From Thermodesulfobacterium geofontis OPF15 (GTDB lineage Bacteria; Desulfobacterota; Thermodesulfobacteria; Thermodesulfobacteriales; Thermodesulfobacteriaceae): a stretch of 64,000 nucleotides of DNA. The stretch lies in assembly GCF_000215975.1 (NCBI RefSeq), contig NC_015682.1, positions 744,001-808,000 of the forward strand, given 5' to 3'. Position numbers and translations under genes: made by a program. The notes under the pieces are model-generated. The model saw only the letters and a list, made by a program, of their open reading frames with translations. It ran no database searches and was not told the origin of the DNA. Of this stretch, positions 20,773 through 30,676 are shown piece by piece (the first letter of the stretch is position 1; every line of letters starts with the position of its first letter).

Positions 20773-22035
20773 ATGAAAGAATTTGGAAGAGAACCAAGAT
20801 GTTCCTTTTGTGGAAGGTCTCAAAGTGAAGTTAAAAAACTTATAGCAGGATCCTCTGCTTATATCTGCAATGAATGTGTAGAATTATGTAATGAGATTTT
20901 AGAAGAGGAATATGAAAGGATAAATTTATCAGAAGAGAATCATACTAAACTTTCTAAACCTGCTGAAATAAAAGCTTATTTAGATCAATATGTAATTGGT
21001 CAAGAAAGAGCCAAAAAAATACTTTCTGTAGCAGTATATAACCATTATAAAAGAATAGAATATCAGAAATCTAACAAAAAGCATTTGAAAGACGTAGAAC
21101 TTCAAAAAACTAATATCTTGTTAATAGGACCAACTGGTTCTGGTAAAACCCTTTTAGCTCAAACATTGGCAAAATTTTTAAAAGTTCCTTTTACTATTGC
21201 GGATGCAACCCCTCTTACCGAAGCCGGTTATGTAGGGGAGGATGTGGAAAATATCCTTCTCTATCTCCTTCAAGCTGCCAATTATGATTTAGAACTTGCT
21301 CAAAAGGGAATTGTTTATATTGATGAGATAGACAAAATTGCTAAAAAAGGTGAGGGTCCATCTATTACAAGAGATGTTTCTGGAGAAGGTGTTCAGCAGG
21401 CGCTTTTAAAAATTTTAGAAGGAACTATAGCTAATATTCCTCCTAAGGGAGGAAGAAAACATCCTCAACAAGAATATATAAAAATGGATACCACTAACAT
21501 TTTATTTATCTGCGGAGGAGCATTTGTAGGTCTTGATGAAATAATAAAAAGAAGACTGGGTAAGGGATCTATAGGATTTGGGGCCCAAATAAAAAATGTT
21601 AAAGATTTGACCTTAGGAGAGATTTTATCTCAGGTCCAACCAGAAGACCTAATAAAATACGGGTTTATTCCTGAATTTGTAGGAAGACTCCCTGTTATTG
21701 CAACCTTAGATGAACTTACTGTTGATGATTTGGTTAGAATACTTGTTGAACCTAAAAACTCAATAATAAAACAATATCAGAAACTTTTTGAAATGGAAGG
21801 AGTAGAACTTAAATTTACAGAAAAAGCTTTAAGAGTAGTTGCCGAAGAAGCAGTAAAGAGAAAAACAGGGGCTCGCGGTTTAAGATCAATAATTGAAGAA
21901 GTAATGGTAGATGTAATGTATGAGATCCCCTCCTTAACCGATGTAAAAGAATGTATAGTTACTGAAGAAGTAATCTTGAAAAAAGAAAGACCGATCTTAA
22001 TTTTTAAGAAAAACAAAAAAGTAAAGGAGAGGTAG
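20773..22035 (+). CDS. clpX: ATP-dependent Clp protease ATPase subunit ClpX
   Basis: AAA+ unfoldase that feeds ClpP. The N-terminal zinc domain has Cys10, Cys13, Cys32 and Cys35. Walker A is GPTGSGKT, the GYVGEDVEN pore-region segment and Walker B ([12 protein letters not shown]) follow, with sensor regions and the FGAQIK-containing IGF-like loop (GSIGFGAQ) that docks on ClpP. 420 aa. GGTGATA binding site at the clpP stop. Confidence 0.98.
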   Translation: MKEFGREPRCSFCGRSQSEVKKLIAGSSAYICNECVELCNEILEEEYERINLSEENHTKLSKPAEIKAYLDQYVIGQERAKKILSVAVYNHYKRIEYQKSNKKHLKDVELQKTNILLIGPTGSGKTLLAQTLAKFLKVPFTIADATPLTEAGYVGEDVENILLYLLQAANYDLELAQKGIVYIDEIDKIAKKGEGPSITRDVSGEGVQQALLKILEGTIANIPPKGGRKHPQQEYIKMDTTNILFICGGAFVGLDEIIKRRLGKGSIGFGAQIKNVKDLTLGEILSQVQPEDLIKYGFIPEFVGRLPVIATLDELTVDDLVRILVEPKNSIIKQYQKLFEMEGVELKFTEKALRVVAEEAVKRKTGARGLRSIIEEVMVDVMYEIPSLTDVKECIVTEEVILKKERPILIFKKNKKVKER

Positions 22036-22043
22036 ATAAAATA

Positions 22044-24467
22044 ATGTCTAACGAAAGTTTAAAAGTTTTACCTTTATTACCTTTAAGAGAGATTGTAGTT
22101 TTTCCTTATACTGCAGTCCCACTCTTTATTGGAAGAGTTAAGAGTATTCTTGCTATTGAGAAAGCCTATGCAACAGATAAATTAATTTTTCTTTCTGCTC
22201 AGAAAGATGCTAAATTAGATAATCCTACTGAAAATGATATATATAAAGTTGGAACCGTATGTAAAATTATTCAACTTTTAAAACTTCCTGACGGAACTTT
22301 AAAAATCTTAGTAGAAGGTTTAAACAGAGGAAGAATAGTAAGATTTTTATCTGATTCTGAGTATTTTCTGGTTGAAGTAGAATTGAAAACTGAAATAATT
22401 GAAGCTGATGTTGAAACAATAGCTCTTATTAAACTTTGTAAAGAGTCTTTAGAAGAATATTCTCACTACAATAAGAAGCTTAATCCAGAAATTGTCAATA
22501 ATCTTCTTAACATAGACAACCCCTCAGAATTTTCTGATAGACTTGCAGCTATTTTAAATTTAAAGTTAGAACAGAAACAGAAATTACTTGAAACTATAAG
22601 TGTTAAAAAGCGTTTAGAAATCCTTCTCAATCATCTAAGAGGAGAAATAGAAATAATCAAGACCGAATCTCGTATAAGAGAAAGAGTTAAAAAACAGATG
22701 GAAAAGACTCAGAGAGATTATTATCTCCATGAACAAATGAAAGCTATTCAAAAAGAATTGGGAGAAAGAGAAGATGGTAGAAGTGATCTTGCAGAATTAG
22801 AAAAAAGAATAAAAAAGAAAAAACTTCCTAAGGAAGTTGCAAGTATTGTAAGAAGAGAGTTTAAAAAGCTCTCTTTAATGTCTCCTATGTCTGCTGAGGC
22901 AACTGTGGTAAGAAATTATATAGATTGGCTTATTAGTCTTCCTTGGTATGAAAAAACACAAGACAACATAGATATAGAAAAAGTTGAAGAATTGTTAAAT
23001 AAAAACCATTATGGATTAGAGAAACCTAAGCAGAGAATTATAGAACATTTAGCTGTTCAAAAGCTTACTAAATCTATTAAAGGACCTATTCTTTGTTTCG
23101 TTGGTCCTCCGGGAGTGGGTAAAACTTCCTTAGCTAAATCTATAGCTGAAGCTATAGGAAGAAAATTTGTTAGGGTTTCTCTTGGAGGAATAAGGGATGA
23201 AGCAGAAATAAGAGGACATAGAAGAACTTATGTAGGAGCTTTACCTGGAAAAATTATTCAGGGAATGAGAAAAGCAGGGACTATTAATCCTGTTTTTTGT
23301 CTTGATGAGGTAGATAAAATAGGCATGGATTTTAGGGGAGATCCAGCAGCAGCTTTACTTGAAGTTCTTGATCCTGAGCAAAATCATTCTTTCCAAGATC
23401 ATTATTTAGAAGTAGGATATGATTTATCTAAAGTTCTTTTTATCACTACAGCCAATGCACTTTATACAATTCCACCTGCTTTACTTGATAGGATGGAGGT
23501 TATAGAACTTCCTGGATATACAGAAGAAGAAAAATTAGAAATAGCTAAAAATTATCTATTACCGAGACAACTTCAAGCTCATGGGTTAAGTCCGGAGATG
23601 GTTCCTTTAGATGATGATGCTTTACTTGAAATTATTAGAAAATATACCAGAGAAGCAGGAGTTAGAAACTTAGAAAGAGAAATTGCAACTATTTGTAGAA
23701 AAATTGCTAAAGATGTAGCTAAGAATCCTAAAGAATTTATTCCTTTCAAGATTACAATTTCTAAGTTAGAAGAGTTTTTAGGTGTTCCTAAGTATAGATA
23801 TGGAGTAGCTGAAGAGCAACCACAAGTTGGTATTGCTACAGGACTTGCCTGGACAGAAACTGGGGGAGCATTACTTCAGATTGAAGCAGTTATTATGCCT
23901 GGTAAAGGAAATCTTCAGATTACAGGAAAGCTTGGAGAAGTAATGCAAGAATCAGTTCAAGCTGCTATGAGTTATGTAAGATCAAGAGCTCTTCAATTAG
24001 GTCTACCTCTTGATTTTTATAGAAAAATAGACATTCATGTTCATGTACCAGAGGGAGCTATACCAAAAGATGGCCCAAGTGCTGGAATAACAATAGCAAC
24101 AGCTATTGTTTCTGCACTTTTGAAAATACCTGTTAAAAATACTGTAGCTATGACTGGAGAAATAACTTTAAGAGGAAGAATATTACCTATTGGGGGTTTA
24201 AAAGAAAAATTACTTGCAGCTGTAAGGGGTGGAATAAAAACTGTTCTTATACCTAAGGAAAATGAAAAAGAATTAAAAGAGATTAATCCTAATGTATTGA
24301 GAGATCTTGAAGTTATATTAGTGGAAAATATGGATGAAGTTTTAAAAATTGCTCTTCTTCTTGAAGATCCTTCAACTCTATTTAAAGAGGCTCCATCTCT
24401 TGATATTTGGAAATTAATGGAATTACAGGAAAAATTGAAAGATAAAACAGTTCCTTTAGAACATTAG
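22044..24467 (+). CDS. lon: ATP-dependent protease Lon (LonA)
   Basis: Quality-control protease with ATPase and peptidase in one chain. It has the N-terminal substrate domain ([23 protein letters not shown]), a coiled-coil linker, Walker [14 protein letters not shown], Walker B ([10 protein letters not shown]) and a C-terminal Ser-Lys peptidase with [14 protein letters not shown] and [14 protein letters not shown]. 807 aa, LonA size. It ends 4 bases before the convergent rho stop, so no room is left for a separate terminator. Confidence 0.98.
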   Translation: MSNESLKVLPLLPLREIVVFPYTAVPLFIGRVKSILAIEKAYATDKLIFLSAQKDAKLDNPTENDIYKVGTVCKIIQLLKLPDGTLKILVEGLNRGRIVRFLSDSEYFLVEVELKTEIIEADVETIALIKLCKESLEEYSHYNKKLNPEIVNNLLNIDNPSEFSDRLAAILNLKLEQKQKLLETISVKKRLEILLNHLRGEIEIIKTESRIRERVKKQMEKTQRDYYLHEQMKAIQKELGEREDGRSDLAELEKRIKKKKLPKEVASIVRREFKKLSLMSPMSAEATVVRNYIDWLISLPWYEKTQDNIDIEKVEELLNKNHYGLEKPKQRIIEHLAVQKLTKSIKGPILCFVGPPGVGKTSLAKSIAEAIGRKFVRVSLGGIRDEAEIRGHRRTYVGALPGKIIQGMRKAGTINPVFCLDEVDKIGMDFRGDPAAALLEVLDPEQNHSFQDHYLEVGYDLSKVLFITTANALYTIPPALLDRMEVIELPGYTEEEKLEIAKNYLLPRQLQAHGLSPEMVPLDDDALLEIIRKYTREAGVRNLEREIATICRKIAKDVAKNPKEFIPFKITISKLEEFLGVPKYRYGVAEEQPQVGIATGLAWTETGGALLQIEAVIMPGKGNLQITGKLGEVMQESVQAAMSYVRSRALQLGLPLDFYRKIDIHVHVPEGAIPKDGPSAGITIATAIVSALLKIPVKNTVAMTGEITLRGRILPIGGLKEKLLAAVRGGIKTVLIPKENEKELKEINPNVLRDLEVILVENMDEVLKIALLLEDPSTLFKEAPSLDIWKLMELQEKLKDKTVPLEH

Positions 24468-24470
24468 TCT

Positions 24471-25811
24471 TTATTGATTCATCTTACTTAAGAATTCTTC
24501 ATTACTTTTAGTGTCTTTCAATTTTTCTAATAAAAATTCCATGCATTCTACTGGATTTAAGGGAGAGAGAACCTTTCTTAATAACCAAACTTTATGTAAA
24601 ATATCAGGAGGAAGAAGCAATTCTTCTTTTCTTGTTCCGCTTAAATGAATATCAATAGCTGGCCAGATTCTTCTATCTGCTAAGCGTCTATCTAAAACTA
24701 TTTCCATATTTCCTGTTCCTTTAAATTCTTCAAATATTACTTCATCCATTCTACTTCCTGTGTCAATAAGACAAGTTGCAATTATAGTAAGACTTCCTCC
24801 TTCTTCTACATTTCTTGCTGCTCCAAAAAATCTTTTTGGTTTATGAAGAGCATTAGCATCTATTCCACCGGAAAGAAGCTTACCACTTGAGGGAACTACT
24901 ACATTGTAAGCTCTTGTTAAACGTGTTAAGCTGTCAAGTAAAATTACCACATCATATTTACATTCAACTAACCTTTTTGCCTTTTCAATAACTATTTCTG
25001 CAACTTGGGTATGTTTCTGGGGAGGTTCGTCAAATGTAGAACTTATAATTTCTGCTCTTGGGACAGTTCTTTGCATTTCTGTTACTTCCTCAGGTCTTTC
25101 GTCAACAAGAAGAATGATAAGATGTACCTCAGGATAATTTTTTACTATTCCATTAGCAATATTTTGCAATAAAACAGTTTTTCCAGTTCTTGGGGGAGCC
25201 ACAATGAGACCTCTTTGTCCTTTTCCAATAGGAACAAATAAATCTATAATACGAGTAGAATAATTTTCTGGATCTGTTTCTAAACGAAGCCATTTATTAG
25301 GATGAATAGGTGTGAGATGATCAAAGGGTGTTCTTGTTCTTACTACTTCTGGAGGATAATAATTTACTTTTTCAATTTTAGCTAAGGCAAAATATTTTTC
25401 TCCTTCTTTTGGTTGTCTTATATATCCTAATATGGTATCCCCTGTTTTAAGACCGAATTTCCTTATTTGAGGAGGAGAAACATATATATCCTCAGAGCTT
25501 GGTAGATAATTATAGTCATTAAATCTCAAAAATCCAAACCCTTCAGGTAAAACTTCTAAAACACCCTCAACAATAACTTCAATTTCTTTTACTAAAAGGT
25601 TACTTACTATTTGATAGATAACTTCAGATTTCTTGTAATAATTATATATATTTTCAATTCCTAATTTTTCTCCTAAGGCATAAAGTTCAGAAAGGGATTT
25701 TTTTCTTAATTCAGAAAGATATACAGGTGAGGTAATTGTTTCAGGTAGTTCTTCAGAAATTGAAATTTTTAAGTTTTCAGAAATAAGTTTCCCGTTTACA
25801 GGCTGATCCAT
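24471..25811 (-). CDS. rho: Transcription termination factor Rho
   Basis: Hexameric RNA-dependent ATPase that stops transcription. It has an N-terminal Rho-N helix bundle ([29 protein letters not shown]), the cold-shock-like RNA-binding domain ([15 protein letters not shown]) and the ATPase with Walker A PPRTGKT and Q-loop ([31 protein letters not shown]). 446 aa. The AGGAGAGAAAG site precedes the ATG. Its 5' region lies downstream of tRNA-Asn on the same strand, so the two may share the tRNA promoter. Confidence 0.98.
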   Translation of the reverse strand: MDQPVNGKLISENLKISISEELPETITSPVYLSELRKKSLSELYALGEKLGIENIYNYYKKSEVIYQIVSNLLVKEIEVIVEGVLEVLPEGFGFLRFNDYNYLPSSEDIYVSPPQIRKFGLKTGDTILGYIRQPKEGEKYFALAKIEKVNYYPPEVVRTRTPFDHLTPIHPNKWLRLETDPENYSTRIIDLFVPIGKGQRGLIVAPPRTGKTVLLQNIANGIVKNYPEVHLIILLVDERPEEVTEMQRTVPRAEIISSTFDEPPQKHTQVAEIVIEKAKRLVECKYDVVILLDSLTRLTRAYNVVVPSSGKLLSGGIDANALHKPKRFFGAARNVEEGGSLTIIATCLIDTGSRMDEVIFEEFKGTGNMEIVLDRRLADRRIWPAIDIHLSGTRKEELLLPPDILHKVWLLRKVLSPLNPVECMEFLLEKLKDTKSNEEFLSKMNQ

Positions 25812-25885
25812 TCTTTCTCTCCTTTTAAAAAGGAATTTATTAAAGTTAAAAATAGACCATGCATTTATTAAAATAAGACCTTATT

Positions 25886-25901
25886 GAGATCTCAAGATCT
25901 C
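25886..25901 (-). other. Hairpin between tRNA-Asn and rho
   Basis: GAGATC, four bases, GATCTC form a 6-bp stem just after the tRNA 3' end. There is no following T run on the minus strand. It could mark tRNA 3' processing or a pause site in the rho leader. Function not known. Confidence 0.3.
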
Positions 25902-25914
25902 TCAGATTTAAATG

Positions 25915-25987
25915 CTCCCCGGGCAGGACTCGAACCTGCAACCTATGGGTTAACAGCCCACCGCTCTGCCTGTTGAGCTACCGGGGA
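25915..25987 (-). tRNA. tRNA-Asn (GTT)
   Basis: The minus strand folds into a cloverleaf: acceptor TCCCCGG paired with CCGGGGA, D-arm AGCTCAACAGGCAGAGC, anticodon stem GGGCT/AGCCC-type around loop with anticodon GTT, and a GGTTCGAGTCC T-arm. Discriminator base G. 73 bases without an encoded CCA. Confidence 0.95.
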
Positions 25988-26009
25988 ACCTTAACTTAAT
26001 CAAATATAA

Positions 26010-26037
26010 ATAATAAATTGATTTTTCCTTTTGTCAA
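26010..26037 (-). promoter_or_regulatory. Sigma-70-type promoter for tRNA-Asn (and perhaps rho)
   Basis: On the minus strand a perfect TTGACA (26037-26032) is followed after 16 bases by TATTAT (26015-26010). Transcription would start near 26003, giving a leader of about 16 bases before the mature tRNA. Confidence 0.7.
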
Positions 26038-26083
26038 GTTATCTTTAAAAAACTTTCTTCATTTTTATAAAATAAATATGAAG

Positions 26084-26111
26084 TTGAAAAGAAAAAGAGG
26101 AAAAGTATAAT
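26084..26111 (+). promoter_or_regulatory. Sigma-70-type promoter very close to the AhbB-like gene start
   Basis: TTGAAA (26084-26089), 16 bases, then perfect TATAAT (26106-26111). The predicted start near 26118 lies only about 9 bases from the ATG at 26127, and no Shine-Dalgarno is present, so the mRNA would be nearly leaderless. Confidence 0.65.
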
Positions 26112-26126
26112 AAGAGCTTTAATAAA

Positions 26127-26600
26127 ATGGTAAATCTTTCTGAAAAAGAAAAAAGAATTCTCCAAATTTTAATAGAGGGAATTCCTCTTTCAGAACGCCC
26201 CTTTTATGAAATTGCCAAAAAAACAGGATTTACAGAGAAAGAAGTTTTAGAAATAATAAAAAACTTAATGGATAAAAAGATAATAAGAAGATTGGGTATA
26301 ACACTAAGACACAATCTTGCAGGAATTAAAGGAAATGCTATGGTTGCTTGGAGGGTCCCTGAAGAAAAAATTGAAGAAATTGGACAATATTTGTCCCAAC
26401 TTCCCTATATTTCACATTGCTATGTTAGAGAAACTTATGAAGATTGGAATTATAACCTTTATACCATGATTCACGGAAAAAACAAAAGAGAAGTCAAAAA
26501 AAGGATAAAAGAAATTTCGGAAAATTTTTCTCTTAAAGATTATCAAATCCTTTTTACCAAAAAGGAAATAATAAGAAAACATGCCAAGTATGAGATTTAG
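26127..26600 (+). CDS. Siroheme decarboxylase beta-subunit-like (AhbB/NirG-H family, Lrp/AsnC fold)
   Basis: Lrp/AsnC-like protein of 157 aa: winged helix (LSEKEKRILQILIEG...TGFTEKEVLEIIKNLMDKKIIRRLGITLRHNLAG) followed by the alpha/beta ligand domain (NAMVAWRVPEEKIEEIG, ISHCYVRETYEDWNYNLYTMIHG). The RRxGxxLRHN and HCYxRxxYxxWxYNLYTM motifs are those of AhbB, which with AhbA decarboxylates siroheme in the alternative heme and heme d1 pathways, rather than of amino-acid regulators. It resembles the C-terminal half of the AhbAB fusion at 39411. It has its own promoter and converges on the glycosyltransferase gene with a 4-base overlap. Whether it works with the fusion or alone is unknown. Confidence 0.8.
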   Translation: MVNLSEKEKRILQILIEGIPLSERPFYEIAKKTGFTEKEVLEIIKNLMDKKIIRRLGITLRHNLAGIKGNAMVAWRVPEEKIEEIGQYLSQLPYISHCYVRETYEDWNYNLYTMIHGKNKREVKKRIKEISENFSLKDYQILFTKKEIIRKHAKYEI

Positions 26601-27925
26601 TTTTTCTTACATTCTAATAAGATAAAATGCTCATTAAACTCGTAAGCGGATATAACTTTAGTACAATTTCTAAATAAATTTTCGTATTTTTTCTTGGTAA
26701 TAACAAATCCTTGATTTAAAACTTGAGGATTGTCCACCTTGGGGATACATCTTTCAAGATAAAAGGGGAGGGTTGTTATTTCGTTTTTATAAAAGTAAAT
26801 TTCTCCTTTGTAGTTTTTTAAGAAGTTTTTAGCCTGAAAGGTAAAGCGATTTTTTTCATAAGTATAGCCGGAGATAGCAATTACTAATAATAAAATTCCG
26901 GAAATTGACATAATCCAGCGAATATATTTTTCAGAAACAAAATTGGCTAAAATAACACAAAGAGGTGGATAGGCAAAAAGTATATAATGATGGAGCTTAT
27001 TTTTAGAAAGGCTATAAAATATTAATATAAATAAAAACCAAAATACAAAAGGTGTAAGTGGATTGTTCAAAAGAACTTTATAATTTTTATTTATCATAGT
27101 ATATAAATGTTTGAATTTTGAAAAAATTTTGAAATAAATAGGTATATAAAAAAAGGAAGTAACTAAAATAATTAAAAAGTAATAAAAAAAAGGTTGGGGA
27201 TGAAAAAGCTTTTTTCCAGTATATCTAAAGATATTTTCGTGAAGAAAGAATTTATAAAAGTAAAAATATCCAAATTTATAAAACATATAAATATACCAAG
27301 CTCCTCCAACAAGAAAAAAAAGAAAAATTCCTAAAAAACTGAAAAGAGGAAAGTTTCTTTGAGTTAATTTGAAAAACAGAATTACTATAAAGGGTAAAAT
27401 AATTCCTACAGGTCCTTTAGTAAGAACTGCAAAACCTAAAAATATCCATCCCAAAATTGGATTTTTCCTTAAAAAGAAATATATGCTTCCTACAGAAAAA
27501 AAGTTTAAAAGCATCTCAGGTGTAAAAGATCTTGCTTCTATCCAAACATGAGGAAAAGTTAAAAAAATTAACATACCTTTCCAAGCCAAATTTTTATCAA
27601 AAGATTCTTTTGCTATTAAACCTAAAAAAATTAATACTCCTAACGCAGAAAGCCCAGATACAAGTCTCAAAGAAAATTCATTTATCCCTAAAATAAAAGA
27701 ACCTATTACACCACACCAATAAAGAAGAGGTGGTTTTTCTAATCTCAGCTCACAGTTATAATAGGGCACCAAAAAATCTTTAGTTTTAATCATATTTAAG
27801 ACTACATAGCCGTTTTTTCCTTCATCAGAAGAAGTTAAATCTATAGACCAATTGAATAATATAAAAAAATAAAAAGAAAGAGCTAATAAAAGAAAAAAAT
27901 ATTTTTTGTTAATAAAGTCATTCAT
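26597..27925 (-). CDS. Family 39 (ArnT/PMT-like) membrane glycosyltransferase
   Basis: Integral membrane protein of 442 aa with about 10-11 hydrophobic segments. Near the N-terminus it shows SSDEGKNGY with the acidic pair and RLEKPPLLYW, the pattern of ArnT-type enzymes that move a sugar from a polyprenyl phosphate to lipid A or protein on the outer face of the inner membrane. The rest is a row of membrane helices and a short soluble C-terminal part. Substrate cannot be assigned. The N-terminal ATG has no strong binding site. Confidence 0.75.
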   Translation of the reverse strand: MNDFINKKYFFLLLALSFYFFILFNWSIDLTSSDEGKNGYVVLNMIKTKDFLVPYYNCELRLEKPPLLYWCGVIGSFILGINEFSLRLVSGLSALGVLIFLGLIAKESFDKNLAWKGMLIFLTFPHVWIEARSFTPEMLLNFFSVGSIYFFLRKNPILGWIFLGFAVLTKGPVGIILPFIVILFFKLTQRNFPLFSFLGIFLFFLVGGAWYIYMFYKFGYFYFYKFFLHENIFRYTGKKLFHPQPFFYYFLIILVTSFFYIPIYFKIFSKFKHLYTMINKNYKVLLNNPLTPFVFWFLFILIFYSLSKNKLHHYILFAYPPLCVILANFVSEKYIRWIMSISGILLLVIAISGYTYEKNRFTFQAKNFLKNYKGEIYFYKNEITTLPFYLERCIPKVDNPQVLNQGFVITKKKYENLFRNCTKVISAYEFNEHFILLECKKN

Positions 27926-28010
27926 AAAAATTTATATTTATTACAAATTTATTACAAAAGCGTTATTTTGCAAATCTTAAAGGTTTTTAAAAAGATAATT
28001 TTTAATAAAG

Positions 28011-28038
28011 TTTTAAACTTTTAAAATCGTGTTATTAT
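28011..28038 (+). promoter_or_regulatory. Possible promoter for the DUF4390-NtrY-like pair
   Basis: TTTTAA (28011-28016), 16 bases, TATTAT (28033-28038), partly overlapping a TATAAA. The ATG at 28050 would be within about 5 bases of the start point and lacks a Shine-Dalgarno. Confidence 0.4.
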
Positions 28039-28049
28039 AAAATTTTAAA

Positions 28050-28601
28050 ATGAAGATTTTTAAAAGTTTTTTTCTTATCTTAATTTTTCTAATAGTCTCT
28101 CAGTCCTATGCTTTAGAAATAAAAAAATTAAAAGGATACCTTTATGAAAAAAATATTCTTATAGATGTGTTTTATAAAGATTTTCCCTTTCAAGAGATTG
28201 TTCTTTCTCTTAAAGAACAAAAAGAACCAGTTTCAATAGAATATCAATTTGAAATTTATAGAAAACGTTTCTTATTAAAGGATGTTCTTCTTTATAAGGA
28301 AAGATATTATCAAAAACTCTATTATGCTTCTGATAAAAATCTTTATTATTTAGAAGATAACTTTGGTTTAAAGACCTTTGAAAAACCAGAAAATGCAGTA
28401 CTCTCAGTGGTTAGTTTAGAATCTTATCCTTTAAAATATACTTATACACCTGAAAAGGATTCCCTAATTTTTAAAATGAAGGTCATTCTAACTTATAGCA
28501 CTCATCTTTCAGAAAACTTAAGATATACAAAAAAGAAACATTTTAAAAAATTAGAAACAGAAAAAACAGTTGGAATTAATGAATTATTGGGAAATTTTTA
28601 A
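28050..28601 (+). CDS. DUF4390-type exported protein
   Basis: 183 aa with an N-terminal hydrophobic signal segment (FKSFFLILIFLIVSQSYA, probable cleavage after SYA). The remainder is a beta-rich soluble domain with YQFEIYRKRFLLKDVLLYKERYYQKLYY and a C-terminal ESYPLKYTYTPEKDSLIFKMKVIL. Genes of this kind are known directly upstream of NtrY-like kinases, and here the 3' end overlaps the kinase gene by 32 bases. This supports a role as a periplasmic partner of the kinase, by inference. No enzymatic motif seen. Confidence 0.6.
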   Translation: MKIFKSFFLILIFLIVSQSYALEIKKLKGYLYEKNILIDVFYKDFPFQEIVLSLKEQKEPVSIEYQFEIYRKRFLLKDVLLYKERYYQKLYYASDKNLYYLEDNFGLKTFEKPENAVLSVVSLESYPLKYTYTPEKDSLIFKMKVILTYSTHLSENLRYTKKKHFKKLETEKTVGINELLGNF

Positions 28602-30675
28602 ATTAAATCTAAAAAAAATTAAGATTTTAATTTTTCTTCTTTTTATAGGGATTACTCTTTGGTTAGAATTTAATATTTTTGATTTTTCTTTTCTTAGTTT
28701 ATCTCAAAAAAATATTTTTCTTTTCTTGTTATTTCAGCTTAATCTTATTTTTATTTTAGTTCTTCTTTATTTTATTTTTAGATATCTTTTTAAAATCTTT
28801 TGGGAAATTAAGATTAAAAAAATCTCTAAAAGCATAAAGATAAAACTCTTTTCTATTTATTTTATTTCTATAATTTTTCCTTCCCTAATATTGATTTTAG
28901 GAAGTTTTTTCTTTTTCAAAAAAACTTTAGATTACTGGATTAAAGAATTTTTTGAAGAAAAGGTTATTTCTCAATTTATGAAGGCAGAGGATTATTATAA
29001 AGAAACGGAAAGATATTTACTTCAAAAGGGACAGGAAATTATTAATGAATATGTTTCATCCGCTGAGGAATTGAAAAGCAAAGACCTTAGAGAGAAATTT
29101 AGATATTTTTCAAACCTTGATTCTATAGAAATTTATAATTTTTCTGGACAACTTTATAAAAAGACCTATTCCTCAGAAATTCCGGAAAAATTAGGTATCC
29201 CTCCTTCCATTTTAGAAAAGCTTAAAACAGAAAAAATTCCTGTTACCCAATTTTCAATAATAAGATCTAAGCCTTTATTAAGGGTTTTTATTGCCTGTAA
29301 AGACAAATATGGTAATGAATGGATATTAGCTACAGGAAAGGTTTTAAACCTACAAAAATTTGCAGAAAGTTCTGCTTTTCCTGAAAAAAAATATTTTAAA
29401 ACCTTTAAAAAATTTTTGTTAATGACAGGCATCTCAGTTTTACTTCTCATAATCTTTGTTGGTATTTGGGTAGGAAGTAAAATAGGAAGAAATCTTACAG
29501 AACCCTTACAAAATCTTATTTTAGCTACTCAAAAGATTTCTCAAAAAAAATATCAAATAGAAGAAATACCTCTTACTTCTTTTTCTGAAGATGAGTTAGG
29601 GATTTTGGTTAATTCCTTTAAGGAAATGGTTAAAAAAGTGAAAGAATATGAAGAAGAATTGAAGAGATATAATGAATATTTAATGTCTATTTTAAACCAT
29701 CTTCCTGTAGGAATTTTAATATTGGATTTCAATTTTAAAATAAAATTTCTTAATGAAAATTTAAAAAAATTTTTGGAAATTTATGAATTTAAGAATATAG
29801 AAGAGCTTTTGAATTATTTGGATTTGTTTAATTTATTGCACACTGTAGATCTGGAATCTCCTTTTTATAAAATTTTTGAATTTACTGTGGGGGAAAAGGA
29901 AATATTTTTAGGATTAACACTTTTGAAGCTTAATCTATTTCGAGAAGAAAATTTTATGGTTATTTTGGAAAATTTAGAAGAAAAGGAAAATTTAAAAAGG
30001 CTTTCTATTTGGAAAGAAGTAGCTATAAAAATAGCTCATGAAATTAAAAATCCTTTAACTCCTATTAAACTTTCTATAGAAAGATTGAGAAAAAGGTTAG
30101 GGGAAAATCTTGAAGATTCTGCAAAAGAAATCCTTTTTAAAACAACTGAGATTATAGAAAAATATGTAGAAGAATTAAGAAAATTAGCAACAAATTTTTA
30201 TTATTTCTCAAAAAAACCCAGTCTCAATTTAGAAAAAGGTAGTTTATTAGAAAATATTATAGAAGTGGTCAATCTTTACGAACTTGCCTATCCTGAAGTT
30301 AAGTTTAATATTCAGGCTGATGATGACGGAGAGTGTATTTTTGATAAGTTTCACTTTAAAAGGGTATGGATAAATTTAATTGATAATTCTATAAAAGCTA
30401 TGCAAGAGAAGGGAGAAATAAAAATCTTTTTAAGTAGAGAAAATGGAGAGGTGATTGTAAAAATGATAGATACTGGGAAAGGTATTCCAGAAGATATAAA
30501 GGCAAATATTGCTGAAGGAGATTTAATAAAACTTAAAGAGTTCGGGATGGGATTGATTATAGCTTATTCAGTGGTAAAGCTTCACAAAGGGATTTTTCAA
30601 GTAGAGAGAAATAATCCTTCGGGAACAGTTATTACTATAAAAATCCCCTGTGTTTCTGAATTAAAAATTATCTAA
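28570..30675 (+). CDS. NtrY-like membrane sensor histidine kinase
   Basis: About 701 aa with three or four N-terminal membrane segments, an extracytoplasmic region (about 130-280), another membrane helix near LMTGISVLLLIIFVGIWVG, a HAMP linker, a PAS-like region (NEYLMSILNHLPVGILILDFNFKIKFLNE), an H-box with His490 (AHEIKNPLTPIKLSIERL) and an ATPase domain with N-box (WINLIDNSIKAM) and G-boxes (DTGKGIPED, FGMGLIIAYSVVKLH). Layout matches NtrY. No response regulator follows: polA converges directly. The ATG at 28570 or 28579 both overlap the upstream gene. Confidence 0.85.
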   Translation: MELMNYWEIFKLNLKKIKILIFLLFIGITLWLEFNIFDFSFLSLSQKNIFLFLLFQLNLIFILVLLYFIFRYLFKIFWEIKIKKISKSIKIKLFSIYFISIIFPSLILILGSFFFFKKTLDYWIKEFFEEKVISQFMKAEDYYKETERYLLQKGQEIINEYVSSAEELKSKDLREKFRYFSNLDSIEIYNFSGQLYKKTYSSEIPEKLGIPPSILEKLKTEKIPVTQFSIIRSKPLLRVFIACKDKYGNEWILATGKVLNLQKFAESSAFPEKKYFKTFKKFLLMTGISVLLLIIFVGIWVGSKIGRNLTEPLQNLILATQKISQKKYQIEEIPLTSFSEDELGILVNSFKEMVKKVKEYEEELKRYNEYLMSILNHLPVGILILDFNFKIKFLNENLKKFLEIYEFKNIEELLNYLDLFNLLHTVDLESPFYKIFEFTVGEKEIFLGLTLLKLNLFREENFMVILENLEEKENLKRLSIWKEVAIKIAHEIKNPLTPIKLSIERLRKRLGENLEDSAKEILFKTTEIIEKYVEELRKLATNFYYFSKKPSLNLEKGSLLENIIEVVNLYELAYPEVKFNIQADDDGECIFDKFHFKRVWINLIDNSIKAMQEKGEIKIFLSRENGEVIVKMIDTGKGIPEDIKANIAEGDLIKLKEFGMGLIIAYSVVKLHKGIFQVERNNPSGTVITIKIPCVSELKII

Positions 30676-30676
30676 C

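Noticed and set aside
24468-24470. Terminator between lon and rho
   Set aside because: Only three bases separate the convergent stops and no hairpin with a T tract is visible on either side.
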